Shown here: piece by piece, positions 12,401-24,988 of the stretch
How the letters are laid out: every line of letters starts with the position of its first letter
Position numbering within the stretch: the first letter of the stretch is position 1
Origin: Rotaria sp. Silwood1
Lineage: Eukaryota > Rotifera > Eurotatoria > Philodinida > Philodinidae
Direction: 5' to 3'
DNA length: 64,000 nt
Assembly (NCBI GenBank): GCA_905250075.1
Contig: CAJNOP010000187.1
Span: forward strand, 248,001 to 312,000
Made by a program: the position numbers and the translations under genes
Notes under the pieces: model-generated
The model's input: the letters and a program-made list of their open reading frames with translations, nothing else
Databases searched by the model: none
Told to the model about the DNA's origin: nothing

Positions 12401-15023
12401 ATTTTATTTATTAATATATAACATATATATATATTTAGCGAGAAGAAGAAGAATTATTTATTAAAGAATCTATATCAAAAGTAGTACGTCGTTATGCTGT
12501 TAAAATTGATCAAAATGGACGAACTATATCACGTGAACTTCTTAATGAAGTAAGATTTTGTTTTTTTTTTAATATTTTTCTTTTCAACAATGAAAAATGT
12601 TTTTTTTTTGTTCTTCTTTTTGAATAGCGTACTATGGAAGAAAATACAACTACTCGTATAGAATTATGGCCACCGCAGGAAAAAAAACATCGTCGTTCAA
12701 CTACGAAAACTTCTCGACCTACAGAAACTTCTCGAAAAAAATCAACAAAATCAAATGTACCAAAACGAAAAACAAAAAGTTTGTAAGTATTAGAAAAACT
12801 TTCCAATGTGATGACTTTCAATGCCAGAATACAATCGGCTTTTAAACTTACTCTTCGAATAGAACACTTCAGATATATGAAATTGTAAAAATAACTTGTG
12901 TCGGATCTGCTTGTAGATTAGTAATCCTGAATGGTTAGAACTTTTCGTAACCGAACCTAATCAACATTTGGCAGACACTTTTGTAATCACAGTACGATTT
13001 TCTAACTTCAATTTTATATGAAAAAGTATACTACTTAGTTTTTCTTTTATAAACAGCAACAAAAAAAAAACAGAGATTATCTGAAATTTCATAAAAAAAG
13101 CAAGTAATTCAGGATTCAGTTAGCGTTTTTGTGCTTCTAAACATCATAATTGTGGATACATACATAAATACTGTTGTCATCACAATAATACTATGTACCT
13201 TTTTGATAACTCATTTTCCTCTTCCTGTATTCAGTTACTTCGTCATACAGTTCTTCATCATCATCTGTAGATGAAATTTTATTAAGAAAACGAAATCTTT
13301 TAACCAAACAATATCGCGCTCCACTACTATGCTTATCTAAAAAATATCAGTTTGCAACCGCACTCATACTTAGGATCGCGTTCGGTACTAGATACTTGAC
13401 TGAGCCACAGCACACTATTGTATATAGATTGTAGGATCTGAGATTCGACGAAGTAGAACTGTTAATATACCATTTAATCTGTACCTGAAACATGCATAAA
13501 GTAATCGTCGATAATCATTGAATATTTTGGTTTTTTTTTTAGGAAACCAACTTCAAATGTTGTTTCTTCTAAACCATCAAAATCTGCTCAAAGGTAAAAG
13601 AAACGCTTGATCTAATAGTATTGAATTCTGATCATTTTATTAGTGATGATGATGAAGTATCAAAAACTAATACAAATGAAGATTCTACTGATGAAGATAA
13701 TAATGATGACGATGATGATGATGATGATGACGTACCAACAGATGATATTAGTGGTGATGAATTTATACCAACATCAAAAAATTCTACGGGACAATCATTA
13801 ACAAAAGGTTCACGAGTTTTTGCTAAATGGCTTGATGGTCATTTTTATCCTGGTGTGATTGGAAATACTAATGGTGAAAAGTAAGTTCCAAAAAATATTG
13901 TTCTAATAATAAAGTTGATTTCTTTTTTACAGATATTTGATTGATTTTGATGATGGTGCTAAACGTTATGTTAAATCAAATGAAATCATATCTAAAAGTT
14001 ATTTAGAAGCTGATCAAAATGTTTTAGCACAAACACAAGATGGATATTTTGATAGTGGCATTGTTAAACGTATAATTAAAAAGAAAAAAACTGGAAAATT
14101 AGGTTATGTTGTTGAAAAAGTTGGAAAAGAAAAATGGTATCCATTACGTTTTGTTTCATTAACTCACGAACAAGCTGAACATTTACCAATAGTTAATAAC
14201 AATACAGAAGGTAATTAATTTTTATTGATTAATCATTTGAGTAAATATTTAATTTTTCTTTTTTGTTTAGCATCAACAAATATTGTTCAAGGAAAACGTA
14301 AACGAACACTAACAGTACCTCAATCGCCAAATAAAAAAACAAAAAGTTCAATTTTTGCATCACCAAATAAAAATCAACGATCAAGTAAGATAATTAAATA
14401 CTATATATTTTTATTTTACTTCACTTTTTCTGAAATCAATCTAGCATATACACCAACACGTCAAACAAAATTGTTTAATACAATGTATTTTCTTCTTACG
14501 GGTTTCAATGGTAGAATATCGTTATAGCTATTCATTTTTCTTTTTTTTTTTTTGTATTAAAACGTTTTCTTTTTAGATTCAATAGAAATTCGACATAAAA
14601 TTCAAGATTCAATTGAAAGTCATGGTGGAAAAGTGATTGAAAAAATGCCAACTGTTGTATGAATAAAATATTAATTATGTCTATAATTTACTTTCATGTT
14701 GTTCTTTTTTTTTTCTTTCTATTAGAATCGACGCGATAATGTTTATTTAATATCTGATATGGCACGTAAAACAGCGAAATTTTTAGATGCAAAAAAATTA
14801 AATATTCCTTGTGTAAATTATGAATGGATTAATGAATCTATTGAAAAAGTAAAATTAATTTGAATGAATATTATGATGATTAAAAATGAATAATAATAAT
14901 AATAATAATATAATATTTTTCTTCTAGAATGAAATTCAAGATTGGGAAACACATAAATTGGTTATACCTGAAAAAGAAACTAAAACAAATAATGATGATG
15001 TCGATGACGAGCAAGAAGATTAA
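9412..15023 (+). CDS. TP53BP1: 53BP1-like protein: tandem Tudor plus a single BRCT
   Basis: I trace 22 exons from the ATG at 9412 to the TAA at 15021-15023, 739 aa, all phases closing. The first about 410 residues are Ser/Thr/Asn-rich and disordered, with scattered SQ/TQ dipeptides. An acidic run (about 413-450) is partly encoded by GAT/GAC repeats. A tandem Tudor follows (about 467-575: VFAKWLDGHFYPG, DFDDG, then KWYPLRFVSLTHEQ), closely resembling 53BP1. The cage residues Trp474, Tyr480, Phe496 and Asp498 are kept, but the position of human Tyr1523 is Ala500. A BRCT-like domain (about 627-725) carries MYFLLTG and IPCVNYEWINES. The protein then ends in an acidic tail, without the second BRCT seen in animal 53BP1, and is far shorter than the human 1972 aa. 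The expected role is a chromatin reader at DNA breaks. Orthology rests mainly on the Tudor part. Confidence 0.85.
10100..10345 (+). repeat. Dispersed repeat B, copy 1 (53BP1 intron)
   Basis: Matches 44405-44690 in a tankyrase intron in the same order: ACATGCTCTTTCAAACAA, then TACCAAATAAAAAAAC followed by TATGA.AAAG, then a TCAA.TTTCA.TTTTT block. Diverged; family unknown. Confidence 0.5.
11862..12070. mobile_element. Foldback/MITE-like element in a 53BP1 intron
   Basis: The left arm (about 11862-11927) and right arm (about 12010-12070) are imperfect inverted repeats of about 60 bp. Shared blocks read inward from CTCTAGA, then GTC.TCACGACATT, then TGAACTACA or AACTACA. The 80-bp loop is T-rich. 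It codes for nothing and sits in the intron 11771-12233. A short non-autonomous DNA element is the likeliest reading. Confidence 0.5.
13225..13300 (+). repeat. Dispersed repeat E, copy 1 (53BP1 intron)
   Basis: About 70 bp with the order GTTACTT.GTC.TA...TCAT.TGTAGATGAAATTT.AT, also found at 34548-34615 in a Brr2 intron. Short and diverged. Confidence 0.35.
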
Positions 15024-18000
15024 TAGTATATATTATGTCAGATCTGTTTTACTTGTTGTACAGATAGATACAAATTAGTTATATATTCTCTCTATATTTT
15101 TTTGTATGTTATGACATATTCGTTAGGATATAGTGTTAAAATAAATAACAAAATATACTTCATACTTAATTTTGATTATATAGTTAAAAAAAGAGAATTC
15201 TACTTAAACAAGCGATAAAGATCTTTTCGGGAATGATATTAAAAGATGATCATTCCTGAAAATCGTTTTGTTTTGTGTATATACTTTTCAAATTTTACTC
15301 TTTGAAACAAAACAATGTTGAAATCATTCCGATGTTCTGTATCTAAGAGGTCGTCAGCACACATGCCATGGATACACTAATCGAATCTTATTCGTCCTGA
15401 GAATTACAGATAGATGAATTAATTCCTTATTCAGACGTCAAAAATCATATGATTGAAAAAGCATTTTTTACCGATTGAATTGACAGTATGTTGTGCATGA
15501 GTTGTATCTATTTGCAACATAGATTGAAAATTGCTAAGAGTGATTCGAAAAACAGAAAAACTCATCAAACGACTCGTGTAAAAAAGAAAAATGAAAGATT
15601 ATTACACAGAACATAAAATGAGACTATGCGATTGACAAGAATAAGAAAACTCTGCATTTGTCTAGCAAGACAATATTCGTATTTTAGCACTATTCTTTTT
15701 TTTGCTTCCGTGTGGCAATGCCTTCAACAATGATTCAAATAAGAAACGATCACTGCTTTATCAATAACTTATCTGACAAACCACCAGATCCGTCTTTATA
15801 AAAAAATATTCTCAAAGTTTTCCATGCATATCAGTCATTTAACAGATTCATATCATCTAGTCGAAATTATAATCACGCGAAAATATTCATCAAAGTCTTG
15901 TTTATGAAACAGGTTAGATATCCTGTCATAGGTAACTCTGAACGATGCTTTGAGATATCTAAGAAAACGAAGAAGTTACAGTATCGACATTTGCTTCACT
16001 TTTGTCCGTTTCGTAGTTGATCATATTTTGACCAAAACCTTAGTCTACTTGATTCGAAGACACTGTAATAGTGTTAAATATGAAAACTCTCTTCTATATT
16101 GATTTGTAAATGTTTGATTACAACAGGAGTGAACTAGATATTGCTAATGCAGTGTGATAATATCGTAGAGGATAGAGAAAAGAACCATTTAAAGCAGTGA
16201 TCGCCTATTTACCGTAATAATTGTCAATATGCACACTGCAAGCCTTCTCTTTTCCTTTCTATTCTTCGGTATCATCCATAATCTTATGAAATGAATAAAA
16301 GTCTAGCTTTGTCTTATCATTAAAAAAAAGTGAATTTCTTTCCTGATGTAAAATATGCTTGAAGTCAATATTTTGCTGTAGATTCAAAAATCATGATATT
16401 GATCGTCATCATCTTGCCCCTCATGTTTGAGTTGAGATTATGAGTTCCTATGATCATGGCGCTGGTGATTCTGAGTATCCAGATGATTGTAATGGTCGGT
16501 TGCGTATTGAATAATGTCAAATTTTCACTTTGTCAATAATGAATTTTCTGAAGTAAAACTTGAATTTGCATTGAAGCCTCATATTCATCTCATCAAATCT
16601 AACCAAATATAGTAAATGTTATTTCTCATTGAGACAATGAATAAACCAATCTTCGTTGCGTTCTATCTATCTTTATTTATTCTATTTTTCCACAAGACAG
16701 AACTTCGACGCATCTGTTTTTATTACAGCTGACGGTACTAAATCCTCTAGTTTAATGCCAAAGTTGCACAACAAAGGGTTATTGAACCAAAATGTGGTAT
16801 TAGCCTGCATATCATCCTTCTAAGTCAACATATCATTTGTTTATTTTGTTGTAGGCTCAACTCCTTGTCTGTATCAATCTTCATCAACCATCTTTTGTTT
16901 TCTTTTCACAAGCAGCAGTGTGATGTATCATTCTCAACTCTCATCTCTCGCTTTTTCTTCATCATCTGTCCTTCCACATAGACTATCATCAAAGTAAAAT
17001 TCTTATTGGCATGATGTCAAAGAAATAAGAGGCACAACATTTGCACTGAGCATGTGCACCGAGCGAAGTGATAACTGTATTAGTTCAAGTTGTTTTTGCA
17101 CGAAGTTAAATTCTTCAATGTTGTCGACTAGTGCTATAAAAATTTAAAAGGAATTATTGAAAGTCCACTCCAAGATTATGATCATGATTAGAGAAATGCC
17201 ATTAGGACGGAGTTGAATGTGCAGTTATACTATTTCTTATGGTTTAGTTGGTCACGAAATTGTTCTCACAGTTTGAAGTATTCTTCTTAATCTTATTGAT
17301 GATGTTTGCTGTATGATTGATGCAAACTCAATGAAAACCAAATGCAGATCATGGTGGAAGATTGAAAGATGAATAGATGAAATTTGCTCAAAATTTACAT
17401 CATATCTGATCAGGACCTGACCGATTTTTTATGTATATTCGAGTGTTTAGAAGACATATGCAAGATACTCATTAGGCTTTAGAGAAAATTTTATCATAAT
17501 TATCAACAGTTTTTTTCTAGAGCATAATTGAAAAGACCTTAAGGTGACCTAGAGAAGTCATGACAATAACGTTTATGTTAGTTAGATACGAAAAGAAGTA
17601 AGAAGGACTCCAACAGAGTCGTACAAAATAGTTGCAATGAATCATCCTAGTTTAATCACTTATCGAACGTCTAAAGACGAGAAAAAAAATACGAAAACGA
17701 AGTAGATTCGCTTTTCTCTTTTTTTTTCTCGAATCGTATGTCCACTTGTCAAAATGCATCTAAGAATGTTTTTCAAAGTAATGAATTCGGACTTTGCATA
17801 AAGAAATGATGCGCTTCAATGCAATCCCACATGTAAGCATCATATACATAAGAGAATCGTCACGACACAAAAATATATGTATATCGGTACTGATATTGAT
17901 TGACAAAATCACCTGAAATTTCATACAAAACAAACGATACATGATTGTTCAAGATCTACATCCAGTGTGGTTAAGGAAATTCTTTTTTATGTGAGAAGTA

Positions 18001-19190
18001 TAATGAGCTAGAGAATTTTTTAGGACCAACCGATCGGTCAATCAATTAAATAAATTATCCATATTCTCTTAGATAATCCTACATTCAGAAAAAAAGCTGA
18101 TTTCTCAAAAGTTACATGCCATTCACTGATTGATTGGATAATTACTTCGAATTATGTTTACTTTCTTTTATGGTTTCGTATCTTTAATGAATATTTAGCT
18201 TTCGCTAATTCAACGTATGCAGAATTCATGATATTCAACTAGATCTCTTCTATAATCTTTGAATTCAACTGATCTGAAGAAAACTTTTTTTATCAATAAT
18301 GTAGGAAAACAAAGCTGCTATGCCTAAAGGTTTGATGTTTTTTTAAAAAATATATTGAGTTTGTTTTCTGTTTAATAAAATATTGCAGAACAAATAAGAA
18401 ACTCAATTAGATCGTGAGAAATTGCTTGAATAATATAATTTATTCTTTTCTTCGATATAATATTTATCAAAGTCAAAATATTTCCTTCGAATTTTTACTA
18501 TTCTAAAATCAACAAGTAAAATAATCAAATTAATCTTTTGTTGAACTAAGCAATATCTTGAAAATGATCAAAATTTGATTCCATGATAAAAATGAAATTT
18601 ACCTAATATCGATGATATGTATCAGTGTTCGCATTCAACCGTATACAGATATTTAGAACTGAACATAAAACTGTGAACTCGTTGAAATTATCCAGAATGC
18701 GATAGATGAATTCGACAGATAATGCAAAAATAAAGATGAAGAAACTTTATCAGACATTAATGTTGTTCGCTGCCGAACATATTGTGTTTCGTTAAAAAGA
18801 ATGCTTGTTAGAATTTATTTTTCTGTATGTCAACGTGTTTATTGACAATATGTCATCAACCTTCATCATGATTGTGCAATTTTTTGCTTACAAAGACAAC
18901 TAAATTAAATAGCATGCGACGGATACAACGACAAAGTAAATCCGTAAATGTAACTATGTATATAAGTAAATTTCTTTTTTCTCAATTGATTTAGTAAAAT
19001 AAGTACATCGCCGTAATCAGAACATAATAACGAAAGATATATTCTCTTTCTATGGAATACGAAATACGATGTCACACTATCTCGGTAATAATTTATATCT
19101 AAAAATCTTTGACAAAGCTTTCAATAACACTGTATATTATTAATTTTTTCTCTTTATTTTTGTATACAAATATATAATGATTAAAACAAT
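15024..19190. other. Intergenic, no gene seen (4.2 kb)
   Basis: AT-rich sequence after the 53BP1-like gene and past the 3' end of the protease gene. No open frame longer than about 60 codons with a recognisable domain or splice chain was found on either strand. No RNA gene was recognised by eye. Confidence 0.5.
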
Positions 19191-21590
19191 TCATTCAATT
19201 TCATATCTATCAAAATCACTGTTTTCTTGAATCCAATCAATATAATTTGATACTCGTGTATAAATGCCCGGTTTCATTGGACTAGCACATTGTTCACCAT
19301 AAGAAACAATACCATCAATACTATAATATAATATATTTGATAAATTTCGTTGAATAAATAAACCGCCACCACTATCACCTTGACATGTATCACGTTCTCC
19401 ATTCAAATCACCACAACATATTTGTGTATTCCAATTTTTTTTTGTTGATGGTGAAACATTCGTACAAAAATCATTAGGATATATGGTTAGATTAACTTGT
19501 TTAAGAATAGATGAACCTGAAAAGAAAAAGAACCAAGAAATATAAACATTAATGAATATTTTTTATATTTTCGACAATTTTCACCTTGATTTGCACCTGG
19601 AAAAGTATCACCAAAACCAACAACAATACCTGTCATATTGACTTCAGATAATAAATAAGGTAAACAAGCAAATTGAATCTTAGGTGATGGTCGTAGATAG
19701 TCTTTCAGTTTAAGAATTGCAATATCATTAAGTAAATATCTGTCATTATAAGATGGATGCTTAGAAAATAAAATAATCCATTACTGTCGATATATTTGTG
19801 AACATTTTGTTTTTTTTATCTTACTAGAATTACTTGAAGAACTTTTACAATATGTCGTTCAGTTGCTTTTCGTCGATCATGTAAACCTACACTAACTTCT
19901 AAAGTCTAGAAAAAAATTGAATATATAAATATTGTCTGGTGAGTAAACCTACACTCTCGATATTTGAATAATATTTATTCCATACAATAGAAACTGCAAA
20001 TGTTTTATAATCGAATCTAAAAGATAAGATTTTTAACCATTGAATAAGTTTCAGTTTGAAATTATGCGATCTGTATAATATTTATAAGAATATTTTCATA
20101 GAATATTCAATTATTTAGTCATTTATCTACTTCTTCAATGATGAAAGAATTCTCTTAAGTAAATATTGATTTATGAGAATTCAGAGGTGAACTTAAGGAA
20201 AATACATAAAAATAGATAGAATTCTCGAAAATCTAATGGGTGTTAAAGTTGACTTCTATGTTCGTTGGTATTGTACTTTGAAGTTCCTTTCCATTTTTAT
20301 AAATCGGTATTTCACTGATAGAGAAAAAAAAACGCATTTTAATTTTTTAAGAATCCATTCCGATAGAATCTTATTCGATGTTTTATCATAGTAGATCAAG
20401 GGCTTGATTTAAAATTTAGTCCATATCAAAACAATGACTAGATCTTCAGAGAGCACAAGCTTTAAAAGATTCACTATTAAATAAACTGAATATGTTATCG
20501 ACAATTCTCGCAGTGAGAGTAAACTAAGATTATCACTCTGAAATCATTATTCTCTTTCTCAAATACTTTTTCAGATAATTAAATTAATTTTTATATTGAA
20601 CTTACGTATCACCAGCTGTTTTCAAACAATGCGCCTAAAATAGTTATTTTATAATTCTTAGATAATTCACAAAATTAGAACAGACTGCAGTTAAAATTGT
20701 TTTATGATTAATTAATGTTCCTCCACATACCCAAGATGCTGAAATCTAAATAATATAACAACAGATATCTATATATATACTTTTCATTTTGAAACTTTAA
20801 CTTATAAATTATTACTAAATAAGATCTATTATTAAATGTAAGTATTCTCTTATATCGTTGTCGAATAAGAACAGCAAACGGCCAACTATATTCAATAGCA
20901 TCTATTCCACCTATGATACGAGCATTTGGTCGAATATACGTCATTCCACATTCTATAAAATAAAATAATTAATTCATCTTGTACTTGAATTTGAAAAATA
21001 TCATTAAATTACCATCACAAACTGTTCGACCATTACCAGCTGTATTAGAATCACAAATACATTGTCCTTTAAATAGTGATCGATTGATACATCCTGACGC
21101 TCGTGGATGACATTTTATAAATATACATGGTCCTAAGTAGACATTGAAATTGATTAAAAAAAATGTAGTTGATCATTCATAATACAAAAAAAAAATGCAA
21201 TTAAATAGATCATATTGAAAGATATAACAAATAAACTATTGAGATTTTCTCGTTCAATTATAACTGACAACATCCATAAATGCTTTGTTAGCTTCACTTC
21301 ACTGTTAAGTTGTTATGGTTAGTTAATAACATACTTATACTAGCAAGTACAACCAATATTATGGTTGTAACAAGTAATATTGTAAAAATAACAAGTATAA
21401 CAATAATAAATCGTCCCTTACTTCAATAAAAAAGCAAGGTTAATAAAGTATTTAATCCAACTTTTCTTTTACTTTGAACAATAATCGCCAATAGATGATG
21501 AATGAGATGTATCGGATATTTGATTCTAAAATAGATAAAAACAAAACAATTTATTATTTTTATAATTCTTCTTTATTTACTTACATTCAT
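19191..21590 (-). CDS. Type II transmembrane trypsin-like serine protease
   Basis: Eleven exons encode 378 aa: 21590-21585, 21525-21473, 21420-21335, 21132-21013, 20952-20816, 20745-20686, 20634-20606, 20016-19953, 19905-19825, 19759-19585 and 19516-19191. The cytoplasmic tail of about 20 residues is followed by one hydrophobic helix (about 23-47), a Cys-rich EGF-like stem (about 49-88), then the activation site RIIGG (about 100-104). The chymotrypsin fold has the whole triad: His156 (TAAHC), Asp224 (NDIAIL) and Ser319 (GDSGGG). Asp313, six residues before the serine, predicts trypsin-like cleavage after Arg/Lys. The layout matches type II transmembrane serine proteases, with the catalytic domain outside the cell. 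The first coding exon carries only Met-Asn; that start rests on a splice-site reading and is the least sure part. Confidence 0.85.
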
Positions 21591-23371
21591 TTCATTTACA
21601 AAAAATTTTGCATGTATGAATGGAAAAAAAAAATAATGTACATTACAATCTCATCATTCATATATTGATATTAAGTTGAACAACATCAAGCTTACGATCG
21701 TTGTAAAGGAAACAAAGATAAGTGCTGTGCGACGACATTCAAATCAAGGATATAATGACGATGAAGAGATGAAGAAAAACGAATAGAGAATATGAGAAAA
21801 AGAAAAAAAAACGAGAAACTCATAATGTCTTTAACAAATTGTCTTATACTCATAATGGGCTTCCTTTTTTTTTTCTTTGAAAAACGATTCAAATAGAATT
21901 ATTCGTGGTAATGTATATTTATTCATATATACATACATTGATACGTAAAGTTAATGACTGTCCTTCGTCGTTCAGTCAAACGAATATGAATATCATTATA
22001 CGCACATTTATCATTACCTAGAATAAGAACTTAAATATTCGACTTTTTTTCAATGAATAGCGATGTTATAAAATGTCTGGTTTCTGAAACAATTTGATTA
22101 CCATTCCTAAACTGCCTTTGTGATACTTGGAGATACTGTGACATTAAAAAGTGAAAATTTTCATCAAATCTAAGAAGAATTATATGTTCCGATTGTATTC
22201 TGTTTTGCCGTCAAATTCTACAAAAATAAAGTTTAATATCATAGTAAATAAGATTAAACTGCAGTATTTATCAAATAATAATACTAATAAAAGAAAAGTG
22301 AATCCTTTGATGATTATTATTGTATATTCTGCGTTGAATATATTTATGGACTAAACCAACCAATGAAGAAATCTGTACATTTCATTGTTCTTCTCTTTTA
22401 ATAATTATTCATCATAGTTGTTAGTGAGTTTTGTTGTACTGGTCGCATTGGTGATCTAACGATATTGCAGCATTTTTTGGACACATCGACATAGTTCATT
22501 TTCCTCTTGAAAATGCCATTAAACGTAGTCAGTACAATAAATTCGGAAAAACACTTCTGAGTGAAGCAATAACACTGAATATTGTTCAATTCTTTGAAAT
22601 AACTGTCAATTTTGTATTCAATAATAGTGACATGATCAATGACATGATTTTCAACTAGAGTCCTGAATTTCATTTGTTCCGTTCCATTGCATTCTCAAAA
22701 TGTTCCGTGAGACGAAACAAACAGAATTTTTTGGGATTCAAAACTATCCGATTGGGAATTCTATTTTTAACTATTTCTTATCATTTTAAACTTTACTCTT
22801 CTGATTAAAAAATACCCAGTTTGTCTTATGTGATTCAAACAATGACGCAATACTGAAGAATTGCGTAACAATAAGTACATATTACAAAAAAAATAATTGA
22901 CCCTTATGATTTACTCAAACTTTTATGAAAGTCAAATAAGATCATTGAAAAACTTTAATGAATTGGCGAAAGAGAAAAAAGAAAATGCTCAAAGTTTTTG
23001 CGATTTTACTCGATTCGTAGCCAACGATGAGCAAAGTTTTTGCTCATACCAATAGATTGACATCGCATATCATGGAATAGTTTCGCACAGATTAAATAAT
23101 ACTGACATGAACAAAACGTTTTTTGTTTCTATTGGAGATTACAAATGAAATGAGCATTTACATCAAAATATGATTGTAGTCATCGAACAAAATCAATCTT
23201 TTTCTTTTTCTTATGCATATGAAATATATCTTGATAGAAAGAATAATAAATTTTATTTTAAAACAAGCTTTATAATACAATATTACATACACACAAGTAT
23301 TCTATCAGTTTTTTGGGTATTGCGTCAGATACAACATTATTTCATTTCTTTATATATTGAATAAATAATAA
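21591..23371. other. Intergenic, no supported gene
   Basis: AT-rich region between the protease start and the SGNH hydrolase stop. A 91-codon frame at 22398-22673 (-) shows no domain and no splice extension, so it is not called. Confidence 0.45.
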
Positions 23372-24079
23372 TTATATTTTATTTTTAATTGTATCAAAGA
23401 TCAATGTTGCCATACGATCATATCCAGCAGCTGTCAAATGAATCGAATCATCCCAGATTCGTTGTCGTTCTTTGCTATCGTTTACAGAATGATATGGTAT
23501 ACCTCTGTCAAGATCTACTAGACAAATTCTGTCTTGATCATTAGCATTAGCTACATAATCCCGAATCATTCTATTCAATTCTTGTCTATTGTGATCTTTA
23601 GCATCTGTCGGTGAATAGACAGCATTTTCAATAACAGTCATTACTGCCAACTTAACTTTTGATTGTGAGTGATTAAGACACATATCATACATTGGTTGTA
23701 AACCTTTCTTAAAGATATTTTCAGCCGAAAAACCCCAACCTAAATCATTGGTACCACCTAGTATAATAACCCAGTCGTAAGATACATTTTTTTCAAGCAG
23801 ACTATGAAGTCTGTTAACCATGCTAGGTAAAACTTTTTCACCACTAACACCTTGTTGATGTATCTTTACAGGAATATTGGCTGAATCGAGCAAATTTGTT
23901 AGATGTGTTGCGTATGGATGAAAAGATTGGCCATAATTGTAATAACCTGCTGTAAGAGAATCACCGATAGCAAGGATATGAAGTGATTTTTGTTGTTGTG
24001 TCTTGTTGAAAAACATTACGAATAAAACAATAGCCACAAAAAAAAGACCAACATAAATATATGTTCGATAGGATTGCAT
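23372..24079 (-). CDS. Membrane-anchored SGNH/GDSL-family hydrolase, intronless
   Basis: A single uninterrupted frame of 235 aa from the ATG at 24079 (the open frame continues upstream only to non-ATG codons). A short N-terminal tail and one hydrophobic helix (about 7-24) form a signal anchor. The SGNH blocks follow: GDSLTAGY with Ser41, a block II glycine in GVSGE, GGTND (block III Asn about 112) and DDSIH near the end with Asp211 and His214. This is a complete catalytic set for an esterase, lipase or acyl-hydrolase acting outside the cytosol or in the secretory lumen. The substrate cannot be told. Lack of introns among intron-rich neighbours, and the resemblance to microbial GDSL-type lysophospholipase/arylesterase proteins, make lateral acquisition plausible. 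It lies divergently to Brr2, with 909 bp between the starts. Confidence 0.85.
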   Translation of the reverse strand: MQSYRTYIYVGLFFVAIVLFVMFFNKTQQQKSLHILAIGDSLTAGYYNYGQSFHPYATHLTNLLDSANIPVKIHQQGVSGEKVLPSMVNRLHSLLEKNVSYDWVIILGGTNDLGWGFSAENIFKKGLQPMYDMCLNHSQSKVKLAVMTVIENAVYSPTDAKDHNRQELNRMIRDYVANANDQDRICLVDLDRGIPYHSVNDSKERQRIWDDSIHLTAAGYDRMATLIFDTIKNKI

Positions 24080-24988
24080 ACTCGCTCTGACATGGCCATA
24101 AATAAATAAAAGCAACGTGCGTCATTTCCTAATGACTCATATCGCAAACACTTTCTTTCGTTCTCTCCTTCTTTTTTTCTTTGTTTCATAACTGTAACAG
24201 ACAAGGTTACCTGTACAATTTATGCTTAGTATGTAGTGTGGCTGTTTGATGAGATTCATTACTGTTACGCCATCTGTCATATCAATCGAATCTATTTTAA
24301 TATTGAATATAAATAAAAAATCCTCGGAGTAGTACAGAAGCTTCTCTTTCTCTCTCTCTCCGCCAATTTATGATATATATGCCACAGTTGGTTTAAAAAT
24401 ATTTTGAGAAGTGAATGTGCAGCAAATTTTTCAAGTAGTCAAGTTAAACAAGTGCATTTATAAATGACCGTACTCTAATAAAAGAATTTACGTGGCATAG
24501 CCTTATAATTGTGTACGTCGGTGTTGTATACAAAGACACACGACGAATTACGGAAACAGAAAACACGATATCATCAAAAAATGAAAAATAAAATTTATCA
24601 TATTTTACCGTGCCATCCTTCTACTCAGAAGAAGATGAAATAGAGTCACATCGGTGACTCGCGAATATTAAGCTCCAATATAAGCATCAATAGACTCTTT
24701 AACACCTGTTTAGATTATGTATTAAAATGTGGATGTAATTTTAAGTTTTCCTACCTGAAACACATATTTTTTTTGTAGATGCCACTAGTATACAATAAAA
24801 TAGTGTCTACTTGATTATAAATCGATCTTGATCTCTCCAATGTATTTTTTACTCAATTATTTTGTAATTTTCTACTCTTCTTATGATCGTTCTTTCGTCA
24901 CAATCTGTTGAAATTCGATCGTAAACCTACATTCAAACATTTATTTTTTTTTATAAATCGCTTCTGTGATATCTGACAAGTGTAAACG
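24080..24988. other. Divergent intergenic region, SGNH hydrolase / Brr2
   Basis: Holds a pyrimidine run (CT)n near 24342-24361 and AT-rich sequence. It presumably contains the promoters of both flanking genes. No coding feature is seen. Confidence 0.4.

Noticed and set aside
18764-18779. Short palindrome TGTTCG..CGAACA as a possible regulatory site
   Set aside because: Isolated in a gene-free region with no neighbour to regulate; expected by chance.
22398-22673. 91-codon frame on the minus strand
   Set aside because: No recognisable motif, no conserved composition and no neighbouring exons; chance frame is as likely.
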